DNA from: Silene conica
Lineage: Eukaryota > Streptophyta > Magnoliopsida > Caryophyllales > Caryophyllaceae
Length of the DNA stretch: 64,000 bases
Assembly: GCA_029255685.2 (NCBI GenBank)
Contig: CM055317.2
Span: 75,505,460 to 75,569,459 of the forward strand
Reading direction: 5' to 3'
The notes under the pieces were generated by a model, which was not told the DNA's origin, did not search any database, and worked only from the letters and a program-made list of their open reading frames with translations. The position numbers and the translations under genes were made by a program. This document shows positions 1-11,932 of the stretch, in pieces; the stretch's first letter is position 1, and each line of letters starts with the position of its first letter.

Positions 1-1341
1 TTCTCAATGAAAGTTGCTTTACCTCAACTAAATCGATCTAGTTTAACCTAACTAAATTGTAAAAATAAACGCGACCACCATCGCCGCTAGTCCACTATCA
101 CTATTCACTAGACCTGTTAAATGGGTCAAATTAGCGAGTTACAGGTTCAGTTATTTCAGATTCGGATAAAATAAGGTTTAAATTTATACCGGGATTGTAA
201 AATATACGGGTTTCAGATTGAGTTAGAGACAGAAACGAGAAAAATTAAAGTTATTTTTACTAATAATGTTTATTTTCTTTAACTTTACTTATAAAAATAT
301 TATTATTGGTAATTTTTATAATTATCTAATTTGATATATATATGATATTGGTAATAATAGGCAATTTTTCTCTAATATATTCAGTGTTGCAAACTTTATC
401 CAATACTGAATTGATCAGTTTTTTCACGTATGTAACAAATTATGTAGGACCTTTATCTGTAAACGACAAAGGTAGTATAATTACATATAAAACATTCGTA
501 TTCAATGTATACAATTGTTATTATCCTCGTATTTTGATCATGTATTTACATTTATTTTTGCCACAATGACCCGTGAATAATGAAGATATAAGAATTGTAG
601 TTATATGCTTGTATTAAATATTATTATTGGATGACAAATGACCAGATAAACAAATGATTAAAACACTTGAAAAAATTAAAATAAAATTCAGTAAAAAAAA
701 CTGAAAAAAAGTAGTAAAAATATAGGAAAAATAGGAGTGAGTGAGTGCCTAGAGAGGAAATGGTAGTTGATGTCTTTTTCACTAAAAAGAGAAGAACAAG
801 GTCCTGAATTATCTCAGAATCCCATCCTCTAGTTGCTTGACTCCTATCTTAGTTATTCTCTATCAAAAGCTTTCCTTATCAATCCTTTAGGATCCCTCTA
901 CAGACGCGTGCTTATCTACATACTTACACTGTTTTTTTGATATTTTTATTAGACCAAAAGTCGCGATTATTACTCGTAATATTTACCAACCTATTTATTA
1001 CTCTATCTACATTATTCTAGGGATAGGACACATATGATTGTTATTCTGCTTCTATCATGACCAATTGACCACCCTATTCAATCCCTTTTCAAGTCCCGTC
1101 GACAAGATCAAATACAAGACCGTCTTAACTTAAAATGACATAAGATTTCTAAACATACGCATGAGAACTAAGAAGTCTGAAGACTACCGTCTTAAGCAAA
1201 ACCTATTGAGGATCAAATGTTATACTCTATTCCCTACTTGTCATAAGTCATAGCCTTCATTATAAGCTTTTTGAAATTTATTTATCAAATTACATTGTCA
1301 TCACCTTGCTATCATAAATGATCAGATTACATTGATACTTT
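1..1341. other. AT-rich intergenic, no gene seen
   Basis: No open reading frame of convincing length or composition is present. Around 110-240 the sequence has degenerate GGGT/GGTT-rich stretches of the kind seen in decayed hAT-type non-autonomous elements, but no paired ends could be found. Confidence 0.5.
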
Positions 1342-1636
1342 GGGCTTGTTTGGTTGACATAGAGAAATTAAAGTTCCCGGGAACTTCAAGATCACATGAA
1401 TTTCCAATTCATGTGAATTCGCAAAAAGTGTTTGGTTCGCATATGGGAAGTTAATTCATGCGGGAAGTTCTATTGACCAAGGGGGGACTTGGTGAGTAAT
1501 TTCCCACATAATGGAGGAAGTAAATTCATGTGGGAAGTTCTACTTCCCATGATATTGGCAACCAAACAACAACATAATTTTACACTTCCCAGGATGTTCA
1601 ACGTCCCATGATTTTAATGAGTAACCAAACAAGCCC
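1342..1636. mobile_element. Tourist/Harbinger-like MITE
   Basis: A 295-bp element with terminal inverted repeats. It starts GGGCTTGTTTGGTTG and ends with the near-complement GTAACCAAACAAGCCC. Both ends are flanked by TTT, a 3-bp duplication of the size expected for PIF/Harbinger MITEs, although the canonical target is TAA/TTA. The interior repeats 'gggaagtt'-like words in both orientations, so the whole unit can fold. No coding capacity. Confidence 0.7.
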
Positions 1637-2067
1637 TTTGTATAATTGGAAATAATTTCTAAACCAATTCGGGTTTCCCTTTTGCTAAAATTTCCATATG
1701 TTTATACTTTCGAAAGATGTATATTTGATTTAAATTAGGAAAAGTCGTATTTATGTTAATACTCCGTATTTCATTTTACCGGTTACTGTATCAGGTTATA
1801 TATAGTTGTATGACTTTCATCTACGTCAATTTTTTTGAACAAAATATCCTTTACCAACCATCGAAATTGTTTTTTCGGTTTTTTAAAAGCAAATTTGTGA
1901 TAGATCTCAAAATTAAGAATCATATGTTTGACTAGTTAATTATCTAAGATGTTATTTCCCTGCAATTATTTGTTTAGATTTTTTTATTTTATTTTTTTTA
2001 TTTTCTTACTTGCACCAGCCAATCCATTATTGTTGATCTTTTAAATCCAAGGCTATTATGCATTTAA

Positions 2068-2430
2068 GCTCTGTTTGGTAAACAGCAAAAACAAAGTTAT
2101 AATAACGGATAATATTATGAAAATACGGTTAGCTAATTTTAGTATCAAGTTTGACTAACAGATTAATTTAGCAGATTTAAGAAAAGATATTTTGTAATTA
2201 ACATATTATAGGACAATTAATCGATTATACAATTTTCATGTATATATAGATTGAATATACTATTCCAATATGCTGCTAATAGTTATTGAAAAATAGTAGA
2301 TTTCGACCATTATGCTATCAGAATATGTCATTTATCAAACCCATCAAATTAGTAGATTAATTAGTCAACATACTATTTAGGTCGGAATCTACTAATTTTA
2401 ACTAATATCTTGTTTACCAAACAACACTCT
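2068..2430. mobile_element. MITE with TGTTTGGTAAACA ends
   Basis: The left end reads CTCTGTTTGGTAAACAGC and the right end TTGTTTACCAAACAACACTC, an inverted pair about 360 bp apart. The interior is AT-rich and non-coding. I could not define a target duplication, so the exact borders and superfamily (Harbinger or hAT) are uncertain. Confidence 0.5.
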
Positions 2431-4620
2431 AGTCTTGGTGCAATGAAAGTCTTTTTAATTTATACAACAAATCAAGTTGGAATCTGGCTAAACGGGTACA
2501 TAACGAAAGTGACAAAGGCAGTATATTGCCGACGATATTAAAACTTAGGTTATGAGTATCACCTTTGATGAGATTACGGTAAAATGAATCATAGACTACA
2601 AATGTTGTTTGCTTAGGTCTATAACCAATAATATGCATGCTTGATGGGCATAGTCTAATCCCGCAATCTAGGGATGAAACAAGGACTACAGTTACTACAT
2701 GCTGCTTAAGTAGTACTGATCCATTGCCAACCAAATATCTGATGCACAATTTTAGCAATTGCGTCGTTCAATTGTTTACACTTTATAGCCCCCTCCCTCC
2801 CTCCCTCCCTCTCAAGCTTGCATTAATAGATTGTCATTATTAGGTGCTTCCTTATTCCACCACATGGTATTGTCAGAGTTAACCTAGCTTGTATCTAGGG
2901 TTGCTTTGTTGGTTCAGTACTCCACTACACTTGATTACATCATCCACGGTCGTAATTTGTTGGGGACAAACTAAGTCGGATCCCTAGCTACCACTCTATA
3001 TACGAGACCTAACTTTTGAAAAGGAATGCAACTTCAAACAGGGTTTGGTTTAAAGCGGACAATATTCATCATGCATGTGGTATCGGACTCTAATGATTTA
3101 GTTAGGTCGGTAGTGAAGTAAAAGGTTTGATGGAGAGCCTTTGCAATGTGTGTGAGACCTCGATTGTGATTGGAGACTGGGTTGTGTCTTGTGTCGAAAG
3201 TCATCCTGATATTGTGGTGTGTTTGGGTGATGAAGGGTTCCCTTACGTGATAACGCTTGTGTAAGATGAATTTATTATCGCTAAAGGGAGGATAAAGATG
3301 TGGTCCTTGATTTGAGTGGAGGTTTGCTAGATGAAAAGAGAATAAACTATTCTTATTTACTAATACATATGAGTATAGGAGATGTCTACGACTTCATTAG
3401 TAATGTGGCATTTTGAGAAGAGTAGAAAACGATTGTTCTAATATAATTAACTATATATAGTACTTTATTTAAGAAGAAACACTTTCAATTATGTGGGTAC
3501 TATCATGTTGAATGTTTGTCTCATATGAAAATTAATGTTGTTTACTTACATTTGGCATGCTTTTACAATATCATTAATTATTTTTAACTCTAATCCGCTT
3601 TTATTTTCATTTTTAAGAACTGAAATCTCCTAAAATATGAATTTTAAAACCCTCCTAAACTAATTAAAAACTATGATATCGATTGTACAAAGTATGAACA
3701 CAAGCAAGCACCTCGACTAAAAGTTAAAATTGAGGGCTCTTTTTTCAAAAGAATTTAGATAAATAGTATAGACACACATGATATACTACTATAGGGATTT
3801 ATCAAATATTCATATATCACTCTCTAACTTGTTTTCATTAACTAAAATAGCAATGACCCCAAATCAAAATTCTCTATTTTTAGGAAGGGCTTTAGTGGGA
3901 AGGGAGGCCTCTAAATTGGGCAAGTGATGATTGAGATAAACTCTCTTTTTTGTTAACCAAAATAGAAAATGACTTTAAAGTTATGAAACCTTTAGCTGCT
4001 ATACACAATTGTCCAAATGGCACCAAAGGAAGATGCACATGAAGGTTCGGTAAATTAAAGTCACCAATCCAGGGTCAATGGTTAATTAGGTAAAAACCCA
4101 ATGATTTAGAACACATTTAAATTTCCATGTGATTTCACAGGTTACGTCTCCTTCATGATAGTGTCATTTTGTCCTATTGTGTTTACATCTTTACAATTTC
4201 ATGGATTATATATGGAAGATCATACCCTTATATTTGGCCTTATACGGAATCTTTTGTTATTGGAGTTGTACTTCATTTATAACATAAATAATAAGCGTGG
4301 TAAATGCCCTAGATGATGATGTTATTGTAAGTTGTAACATTATCATGTTGCACATCACTCCTAAGTCGGAGTATATTACAAAAATTCACAAAATCGTTCT
4401 TGAAGAAGCTTGAACTTAAATGGCTGAATCCGTTGAAAATTTCATTTCAATTTTAAACACTTTTAAACTCTACCCTTACGGAATTACGGGTGCTTTCACT
4501 CTTCTCATATATTCAAAATGTACCATAGTTAATTTAATTAATTAACCTAACTTAATTTCTTTTCTTATAAAATAATCGGGATATAGCCTAGGCCGTAGCT
4601 TGTAACCATATAGCTAGTGT
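2431..4620. other. Intergenic, no supported gene
   Basis: A CCCT microsatellite (about six units) lies at 2789-2812. A short plus-strand reading frame from 3130 to 3263 (44 codons, starting MESLCNVCETS) has cysteine-rich, gene-like composition, but it is isolated, has no recognisable homologue, and no splice partners were found. It may be debris of a decayed gene. The rest is AT-rich without structure. Confidence 0.4.
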
Positions 4621-4628
4621 AGACTTAG

Positions 4629-4856
4629 GCCATGTGTTTTTCGGCCGGAACTAGCTGAATTTAATTAATTAAAGTAGAGTTTAATCTAAATTGAGTGAAA
4701 TTGAGGTGAAACGAGTTTAGTTGAACTAAAAAAACTATTTTTGTGAAGAGATTAATTGAACATAATTGATTGAACGTAAATAAAACTTAACGGTATACAC
4801 CCAAGCAAAATTGAAAGGAGCTGAAATTAAGCCAAAAAGAACAAGGTCTTACTAAT
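4629..4856. mobile_element. MITE of the TGTTCTTT-GGC family, diverged copy
   Basis: The left end (catgtgtttttcggccg) and right end (gccaaaaagaacaaggtc) form a diverged inverted pair. The interior contains runs such as gagattaattgaacata that recur in the better-preserved copy at 27090-27315 and in another at 56290-56500. Together they indicate a short non-autonomous DNA transposon family present three times in this window. Confidence 0.45.
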
Positions 4857-6652
4857 AATGAGGACATCTTAGGACCTTAATCGAATTCTTAATCGAATTG
4901 AAACATGATCCTATTTATCCTATTCAAATCAGTTGATTATCATTTTTATTTTTTTTATAAAATTATTTTAATTAATAATTTAGTAGTAGTACGTTTATAA
5001 TTTTTGAACAAATAATTTTTTGTAAGTATTAAAGTAAAAATTTTACCTCAAAAATACAAAACGTCACATAAAAAATAACGGAGGGAGCATATGACAAAAT
5101 GTATATTGAATATTGATCATCTGACATGCTACACAACCAAACCGTATATGTATGTCCTAGACTCCCAGCTTGTCACCCGATGGTGACTTGACATTGTCTT
5201 GACCTAACAATGATCAACATTAACGTTATCGGACGAAACCCGTTATTGGCTCGAGATAACTCATCCATACTCAGTATATATGATTTAGCTTGTATAGACC
5301 TAACTCATAACCGACCTGAGTAAGTAGTAAAGACCTCTATTAAAGCACGTACAATATGAAAAGACATCTTTTGATAGACATTATAACTCTCTAAAATATC
5401 TTCTTTTCTTAGAGAATAAAGTCATCAATCCATTATTTTACCCTCACTAAGTCACAATGTAATAATACTTTTCATTTACTCTTCATTCACTACTTATGAA
5501 GTTATGCACCCATTTACTCTATTTATTTGCATACTTTAGAACAACTTTTTCTTCTTGTTGCTCATCTTTGAAATAACTCCCCCATTTTCCTCAAGTCTTG
5601 GTCAATAGTCATGACAACTATGTAGGTAACTAGGTAAGTACTAAGTAGACTACAATAGAGCTAAAGACTTGGCTTTGTGGAAGAAATTAGTTTTTCTCTC
5701 TACTGTCTCCTAATTATAATTACCAAACCTAGTAGTTCCTTCAATGTTAGTAATGAATTTGTTGTGTACCATCAGATATCGTCATCTCATTTTCCTTTCT
5801 GAAATAGACGATAGTTATACTCTTAGGTAAAAGTCATGAGTCAAGACAACTATATAGGTAAGTACTTAGTAGACTACAGTGGAGCTAAAGCCTTAGCTTT
5901 GGCCTTTGGGGAGGAAATTAAAATTGTTCTCTATAATTATGTCATCTAACATTTACCAAATCTGATAGAATTTGGGTATCACCAGGTAACCTCATCTCAT
6001 TTTTTTCGCTGAACTAAACATAGCTTTGCGGAAGAAATTAAATATTTTTTCTACGACATTTTGAATAATAAAGGGTACAAGAATTACACGAACTACGATT
6101 TCTCAATAACTTAGCGAGAGACGATGGTCTAAACCTAGAATGTTGGCAGTCTTGGCATCATGACAACCATGAAATACATTTCGTCTTGAAGCACAAAAAT
6201 GGCATGCATGCACTTAAATAAACGCACCCAACAACAATCAATTTCATATTCCGATAAACCTTATCTCCCCTATGCTAGCATATACGTGGCTTAATCTTAA
6301 AGACATAACATTTCCTTAATTGGAAAATGCAAGAATGATTCTTTGTAATATACTTATTTCATCACATGCATAAAAAATGGAGCTTATATTTTAGAGGAGA
6401 TGAACCAAATGCTATATATAGTGAAGCATATTGTTTGATAGATGAGTAATAATAATAAGTAATAAGTGTGTTAAGTCACTTCTTACACTCTAGGTATACT
6501 TTCTATGCTGACTTTCTTGGCCGTTAATTTGGACTTAGTATACTTAGAGATTGTTACAATGAACCTGTAAATTTAATCATGTGCTACGTACGTTACTTGG
6601 AAATAAGTATACATACACATGCTTTTTCCTTAAGTACAATGGTACTATCCTA
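4857..6652. other. Intergenic, no gene; lone Stowaway-like end
   Basis: AT-rich sequence without coding signal. A solitary CGGAGGGAGCA motif near 5080-5091 resembles one end of a Stowaway MITE but no partner end was found. Two diverged direct-repeat blocks (near 5590-5720 and 5830-5945) share 'gtcatgacaactatgtaggtaa'-like and 'tggaggaaatta'-like words, an old local duplication. Confidence 0.4.
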
Positions 6653-7069
6653 CTCTCTTTGTCTCGGTTGTTATTCTTTGATTTTGGCACAAAAATTAAG
6701 AAAAGAGAAGATGACGAATTATCGAGTGTGAATGATCAAATTATTTATCAAATACAATCCTAAAGTAGAAAGAACAACAATTGACTGAGACATCCAAACA
6801 ACAACAACAACATCAGAGCCTTAGTCCCAAAATAATTTGGGGTCGGTTGACATAAAACCGCCATGGGTGAACTCCCATCTCAACAAGCGATGTAGCGCGT
6901 CGCTTCTAAGGAGATGTCCTAACGATGTCCAAATTCCGATTCATGTCCATAAAATATGACTGATTTCTGCCATAGACCTATCGCAACCCTCCTCCTTTCT
7001 CCGGGCTTGGGACCGGCACTGAGACATCCAAAAATTGAATAAAATAACAAATGACTGGGACGGAGGAAA
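6653..7069. mobile_element. Stowaway-like MITE, interrupted by a LINE tail
   Basis: The element lies between TA dinucleotides (6651-6652 and 7070-7071). Its left end starts CTCTCTTTGTCTCGG and its right end is GGGACGGAGGAAA, a diverged Stowaway inverted pair. The 220 bp at 6799-7018 are a later insertion; removing them restores a MITE of about 200 bp. Confidence 0.65.
6799..7018 (-). mobile_element. 5'-truncated RTE-type LINE tail (or derived SINE)
   Basis: On the minus strand this ends in CCCAAATTATTTTGGGACTA followed by GCTCTGATG and a (TTG)n tail, the 3' signature of plant RTE-clade LINEs and of short elements that borrow it. It is flanked by a perfect 14-bp direct repeat, ctgagacatccaaa, at 6785-6798 and 7019-7032, showing target-primed insertion into the older MITE. 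The same 3' signature recurs on the plus strand at 38515-38577. Confidence 0.75.
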
Positions 7070-7259
7070 TATAATATAACAATGTGGGATAATATAGGGA
7101 AGTTCGGATTGAGTTTAGGTTTTTTAGTTCAAGCAAAGTATCGGGAGGATTACAATCTAGGTCATTTTAATTGGGTCAATCTTATTAGATCTACTTTATA
7201 ACACTTAAAATGGACATGTATATTAGTTCATTGAATCTATAAATTAATCATGTTGTGTG

Positions 7260-7406
7260 CCGTGGCGGAGTCAACATTACGAAAAATTTTAACGGAGACG
7301 AATTAAGTAATGACAAAAATGAAAAAACAATAAAAATGTTAATTAATAATTTTGGATTTTTTTTGGTGAGCACTCTTGCTAACCCGTCCCCCTAATCCGC
7401 CACGGG
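7260..7406. mobile_element. Small TIR element with CCGTGGCGGA ends
   Basis: Left end CCGTGGCGGAGTC and right end AATCCGCCACGGG are inverted, about 147 bp in total. The end motif resembles the common plant 'GTGGCGGAGCC' non-autonomous family, also seen at 28858-29687. There is no coding capacity. Confidence 0.4.
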
Positions 7407-10400
7407 TGACTGGTGGTACGTATATGACTTAGAAATAAGGAGAAATAATGAATAATTATTAATGTAGTTTTTTCATACAATGGCACGTATATTTAACAAT
7501 GTAGTAGATGGCATGCAAGAAAAAATTGTTCATAGTTGGTATATTAAGATAAGACGACATGCATGCAGTTTTTTCCAAGGATAGAGTATTAGAGTGTGGT
7601 GCATGTAGCTTTCAATTGAAAGAAATGGAATTTTGTTGGATTTTTATGGTTGATCTGATCTCATGGCTAGGGAGATAAAAACTTAAAGATGCTTTTGCTA
7701 CCAAATGTTTTTTTGTAGGTTGGTGAGGTTACAAATTTGATGTCTAATGTGTACCAATTATTGAGTTAACATTAGGTTTAGTCCTATTTAAATTTTCGCC
7801 TTTCTTTTTTTTTGCGGAATGACATATATATTAAAAGTATTACTTCGTGTGATGAGTCGATCGCCAACTTGTCATGAGTCGATCAAGTACTTACCCCCCA
7901 TGCCTTCTGCCAGAGGCTTGGTGCGGCCGGTTAGGCATCCTTAGACGACTCTATATTGTTAAATTCAACAATATATTTGGGCCACATCCGAACGAAGGAG
8001 AAATAGTCCAAAATATTAACCCAATAGAGTTTTACTTTAAAATCAATTGGCAATAGCGGGGAATGCCGGGGATAACCGTTACCTTATAAAGTGATAATTC
8101 TTCTCATTTTCTATCGATATGGAATAACCTTCACATATGAAACTTTTGTACTTCTTCACATATATTATAAGACAAAAATGTCAAAAACAAAAGAAAAATT
8201 ATGCATTTTTATTTACAAATACCCGTGTACGTGAAACTAATTTTGTTATTTTGTTAGAAAAAAATAGAGTTCGTGAACTTTTCAAATGATGCGTTATGTG
8301 TACATTACGATTACGGTAGATAATTGATTGAATCTGAATAGGATTTTATAAAATCAAGATCCACATTTTTATGTTTTATAGTAGATTTAGTCTGGTTTAT
8401 ATCCGTGGGATCTAAAATTTTCATATCTATATTCAGATCCTTGGATTAAATATGGATCTATCCCATATCCGTTTGATGGTAAAAAAAGTCATTTTTCAAA
8501 TACAACTACTTTTTATATTAGAATAAAGTTATAAAGATATCGTAATAAAATTTCATAAAATACAACAGTGATAAGAAAGAATTTTTTCAATTTAAAAACG
8601 TTAATGATAAAGAATTCATATCTTAGTTTATGAAAAAACTATAAGAAAAAAAAATATAGCTTTACTATTTTTTTAATTTCTTTTTAAAGTTTATTTTAAA
8701 ATGGAATAAAAATGGATTTAGCTTATGATCTGGATCTTGAACATTTGAATCCATATCCAAATCGGTTCTTACGCATAAGGATTCAATCCATATCCATTAA
8801 ATTCAAAATATTACTATTTCGTCCGACCCACTAATCTAGACTGGATAATGACTATTCGAACTTTCGAAGATACCCACTGCAAGCCAAGTAAAGAGGGTTC
8901 GTTCAGCCCAATATTTTAACTCCACAAGTCCATATTTTGAACGTACAATTGGCCCGTTTCTATTCAAATACCCAGTAGCCCAAATCAAACGATCTGTTTG
9001 TTTGTTCTCCAGACAATTGCAAATTGGCAAGCAAACAGAACGTGTCGTTTCGATTTTGTCTTCGATTTCATCCAACTTTATCCCCCTAACCCAAGGTGGG
9101 CTCACCTAAGTATCAAACATATCAATTATCTCAGTCTTAATCTGACTCATTTCTTTTTCTATATAATCTGGATCAACCAGTATAATACTCGTATAACCTA
9201 TTAAAAACGTTAATTCAGCTAACTCGTATAACATATTGACCTAAAAATTGATGTTTAATAGTATATTTTTTCTTAATAGAATTGATACATTATCGTGATA
9301 CCAACAAATTATAAATCAACTAACGTGTTAGATTTCCGTCAAAGACCCCAATCCAAACTCAACTACAATGAATTTTATGTTGTGCTTGTGTGTTAAGCTA
9401 CTTAATCCAACGGGCCATAACATGTACTCCATGATCATTTAACTCTATTCCACTAAGATTTATTTTATCCCCGACCTAAATTGAACACGAGAATAATACT
9501 CATGTAAGTCTAAACATAACACTTCTGAAGATTTTTTTTTCTATTTTGAAGTCTTAAGTTCGCTCTTGAACATTCAAGATTTAACGTAAAACTTATGAAT
9601 AATAATGTGTGAGTGGAAATGTTAATCTCGTGTATTGTTAAATAGACTTTTCACAAATTCGTGCCTAAAGGATAAAATGTGAAAAAAATAATTAACTAGA
9701 ACTATTCTAAAAGTTAAATTATTTACATTGGCATGTGGATTGAGATAGCCTAACTTTGTAACGAGTTTGTAACATATATTTTTCATTGAATGAGGACCGA
9801 GTAACCAATGTAAACTAGTATGCGAGTCAACACCCCAAATAAGGACATAACTCAACTAAAGTCGATCGATAAACCAAATTGACCTATCAATATAACCAGA
9901 TTAGAATCCCTGTTGTTGCTACTAAACATTGTCCCCAAATAATTTGTTATTTCCTGCAATCCTCACTAATGGTAACACGAACTCATTTTCTCTTTACAAA
10001 AGTGACTCCATGTTACCATTAGTGTGAATCAAATGAAGTAGTAACTAACTCATATAGTCTTGAACGGTTGAACCTACATCAAATCAGCCCAATTTAGCCT
10101 ATAAAATTATTAAAAACTCAAAATAACCCAACCCAAAGTAATATTGTGTCTAATTGGAGTAGCAATCTGAAATTATGAACGCACCATTTAGACCGTCCTC
10201 AAGCAAAAGGTCACACTAATTGGGTCGCTAACATTTTAACTCTTAATCTCACTTTAATTATCTAGACTCACCTTCAACCCATTTTCACCCTCACAAGCAG
10301 ATGGTCACGACTAGAGGCATCAACCCAATCATTTTCCACCCATTTTCCATTTTCCAATATTTTCAATCATTAACTAAATTCCCTACCTCACTAAATAATA

Positions 10401-10501
10401 TAATAAGTCAATAACACTTTGACATGTCATAGGTCACCAAATGTCACCAATAAGGTCACCAACTCATTTCGGAGTCACCCTTAAAGTCACCAAAATTAAT
10501 A
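7407..10501. other. AT-rich intergenic, no gene seen
   Basis: No convincing coding region. From 8290 to 8830 there are degenerate 'ggatccatatcc'-like words in both orientations, probably a decayed hAT-type MITE. A perfect 14-bp inverted repeat (cactaatggtaaca, 9964-9977, with its complement at 10011-10024) forms a short hairpin. Confidence 0.45.
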
Positions 10502-10924
10502 CTCCCTCCTACCCGTAACTAACGTCCCATTTGGCCAATATCAATACCCATCAAAATGTCCCATTTGGTATTCCCAATGGGTTTTTTTGGACTGAACTAC
10601 CCTCATATATTACCCTTATTTACTACCCATACCCTCCCTTAATCCAGCCCATTAAGACCTTAAATGAGCCCATTAAATACCCTAATTAAAATTACCCTAC
10701 CCAACCCCCTAACCCCTCCCGCGGAATTATACAACCCACCCAACCCATTCTCATTTTTGAAACCCATCCTTCATAATCTAAACCCTACCTCCCCTCTCTC
10801 TCTCTCTATTTCCGCCGAAATTAACCCTCACCTACCTCACAAATCCACTCATCTCCCTCACAAATCACTCATCTCCCTCAGAAATTTCATTCATCTGTCC
10901 ATTTTACTACTTACTTTAAAAGTA

Positions 10925-11422
10925 ATGGAGAAAAACTCTTGTTCTTCGTCTACCTTTGATCTGAAAAGTATGGAGATACAGTATGAACAGTATTGTATGG
11001 GGGAGTCTGAGATTCCGACGGATGATGACGATTGTGTTGATGAGTGTTCTGTTGATGTTGCATGCAGTTCAAACGGAGTGTTTAGTGAGGAGGAGACGGG
11101 TTTAATTTCAAGGAAAGAAGCTTGGGAGAGGAAGGGTCAGATGTGGTTGGATAAACGACCATATTTGATGACTATAAAGCCATTTACGGAAGAGGTATGT
11201 CGGATCTGGCCGAAGTTTGAGATTTTAATGGAGTGGGTGAAGATGTACTATGTCGGTGATTTTGAGGTTGGTGGTCCGTCTGAATTTATCGCATTATCAG
11301 ATGACCCATTAGATCTTGATGGCATAAGATCTAATCCGGTGATCGTACGGTGGTTTAGTAAAGAGATTTCAAAATTTTGGCCTGGTTTTGACCCTACTGT
11401 GAAGGACGAGTTCGAAAATTAA
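10925..11422 (+). CDS. Unknown 165-aa ORF carried inside the mariner element
   Basis: I do not recognise this protein. The chosen start is the ATG at 10925. The reading frame is open further upstream (from 10664), but that part is proline-, serine- and leucine-rich with CT-repeats (tctctctctc near 10798) and looks like 5' UTR. The protein has an acidic N-terminal half with a DDDD run, then a basic, tryptophan-rich C-terminal half. This second half contains two similar 'IWPKFE' and 'FWPGFD' motifs about 60 residues apart, suggesting an internal repeat. It has no DDE, HTH or zinc-ligand motif. It lies wholly between the mariner terminal repeats and points towards the transposase. It could be a captured host gene fragment or an accessory ORF of the element. 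Confidence 0.55.
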   Translation: MEKNSCSSSTFDLKSMEIQYEQYCMGESEIPTDDDDCVDECSVDVACSSNGVFSEEETGLISRKEAWERKGQMWLDKRPYLMTIKPFTEEVCRIWPKFEILMEWVKMYYVGDFEVGGPSEFIALSDDPLDLDGIRSNPVIVRWFSKEISKFWPGFDPTVKDEFEN

Positions 11423-11589
11423 ACGGCAGGAGGTTGATTTCTTCGTCTCTTTACTTAATTTTATTTATCGTTTTAATTTTTATTTTTACGGACTTATGAT
11501 GATAAACTGTTGGTGTACTCTGTCTCTTCTTATTAAAAATACCCTGTGATCTTTAATGGTGAGGGTATATTGATTGCATATCATCACCG

Positions 11590-11642
11590 TCTTACGTATA
11601 CACTGCCACCACCTATGTAGTGATGAGGCTGTATACGTAAAA
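11590..11642. repeat. Hairpin between the two mariner-element ORFs
   Basis: TTACGTATACACTGCC and GGCTGTATACGTAA form an inverted pair with a short loop, placed in the intergenic space where the two convergent ORFs end. It could act as a transcript-end structure for either gene, but that is inference. Confidence 0.45.
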
Positions 11643-11932
11643 CAGTGTTGACGAGTATATGTTTACTACAGCTTCATTTACTCATTTCTGCGTGTCTGAT
11701 GTTAGTATCCATATTTTGTGCCAAAGGACTGAATATTTTATAAAAGGGTTGCAAAGTTCTTATATTACACCTAATATAAACTACAAAAGACGTACTTCAT
11801 GGTGACCTTCATGAACCCTTCCTTCTTGACTGTCTGTGATGCTTGCTTTTACCTGTTCAAAAAATTGATATTCAGCCTTTGATAACTAGTACCTGTCCAA
11901 AAAATTGCATGTTCATGATCAAAATAGACTAG

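Noticed and set aside
2429..2758. 109-codon minus-strand ORF near a MITE
   Set aside because: Composition is mildly protein-like but there are no recognisable motifs or splice partners, and it starts at the MITE border.
5080..5091. Stowaway MITE end CGGAGGGAGCA
   Set aside because: Only one end was found and no inverted partner within several hundred bases, so an element could not be delimited.
8836..9105. 89-codon minus-strand ORF
   Set aside because: An isolated frame in AT-rich intergenic sequence without motifs or neighbours; not supported as a gene.
10664..10924. Upstream extension of the mariner-internal ORF
   Set aside because: The frame is open, but it is proline/serine/leucine-rich with CT repeats and a near-duplicate 'ctcacaaatc-actcatctcc' segment, so it looks like leader sequence and not protein.
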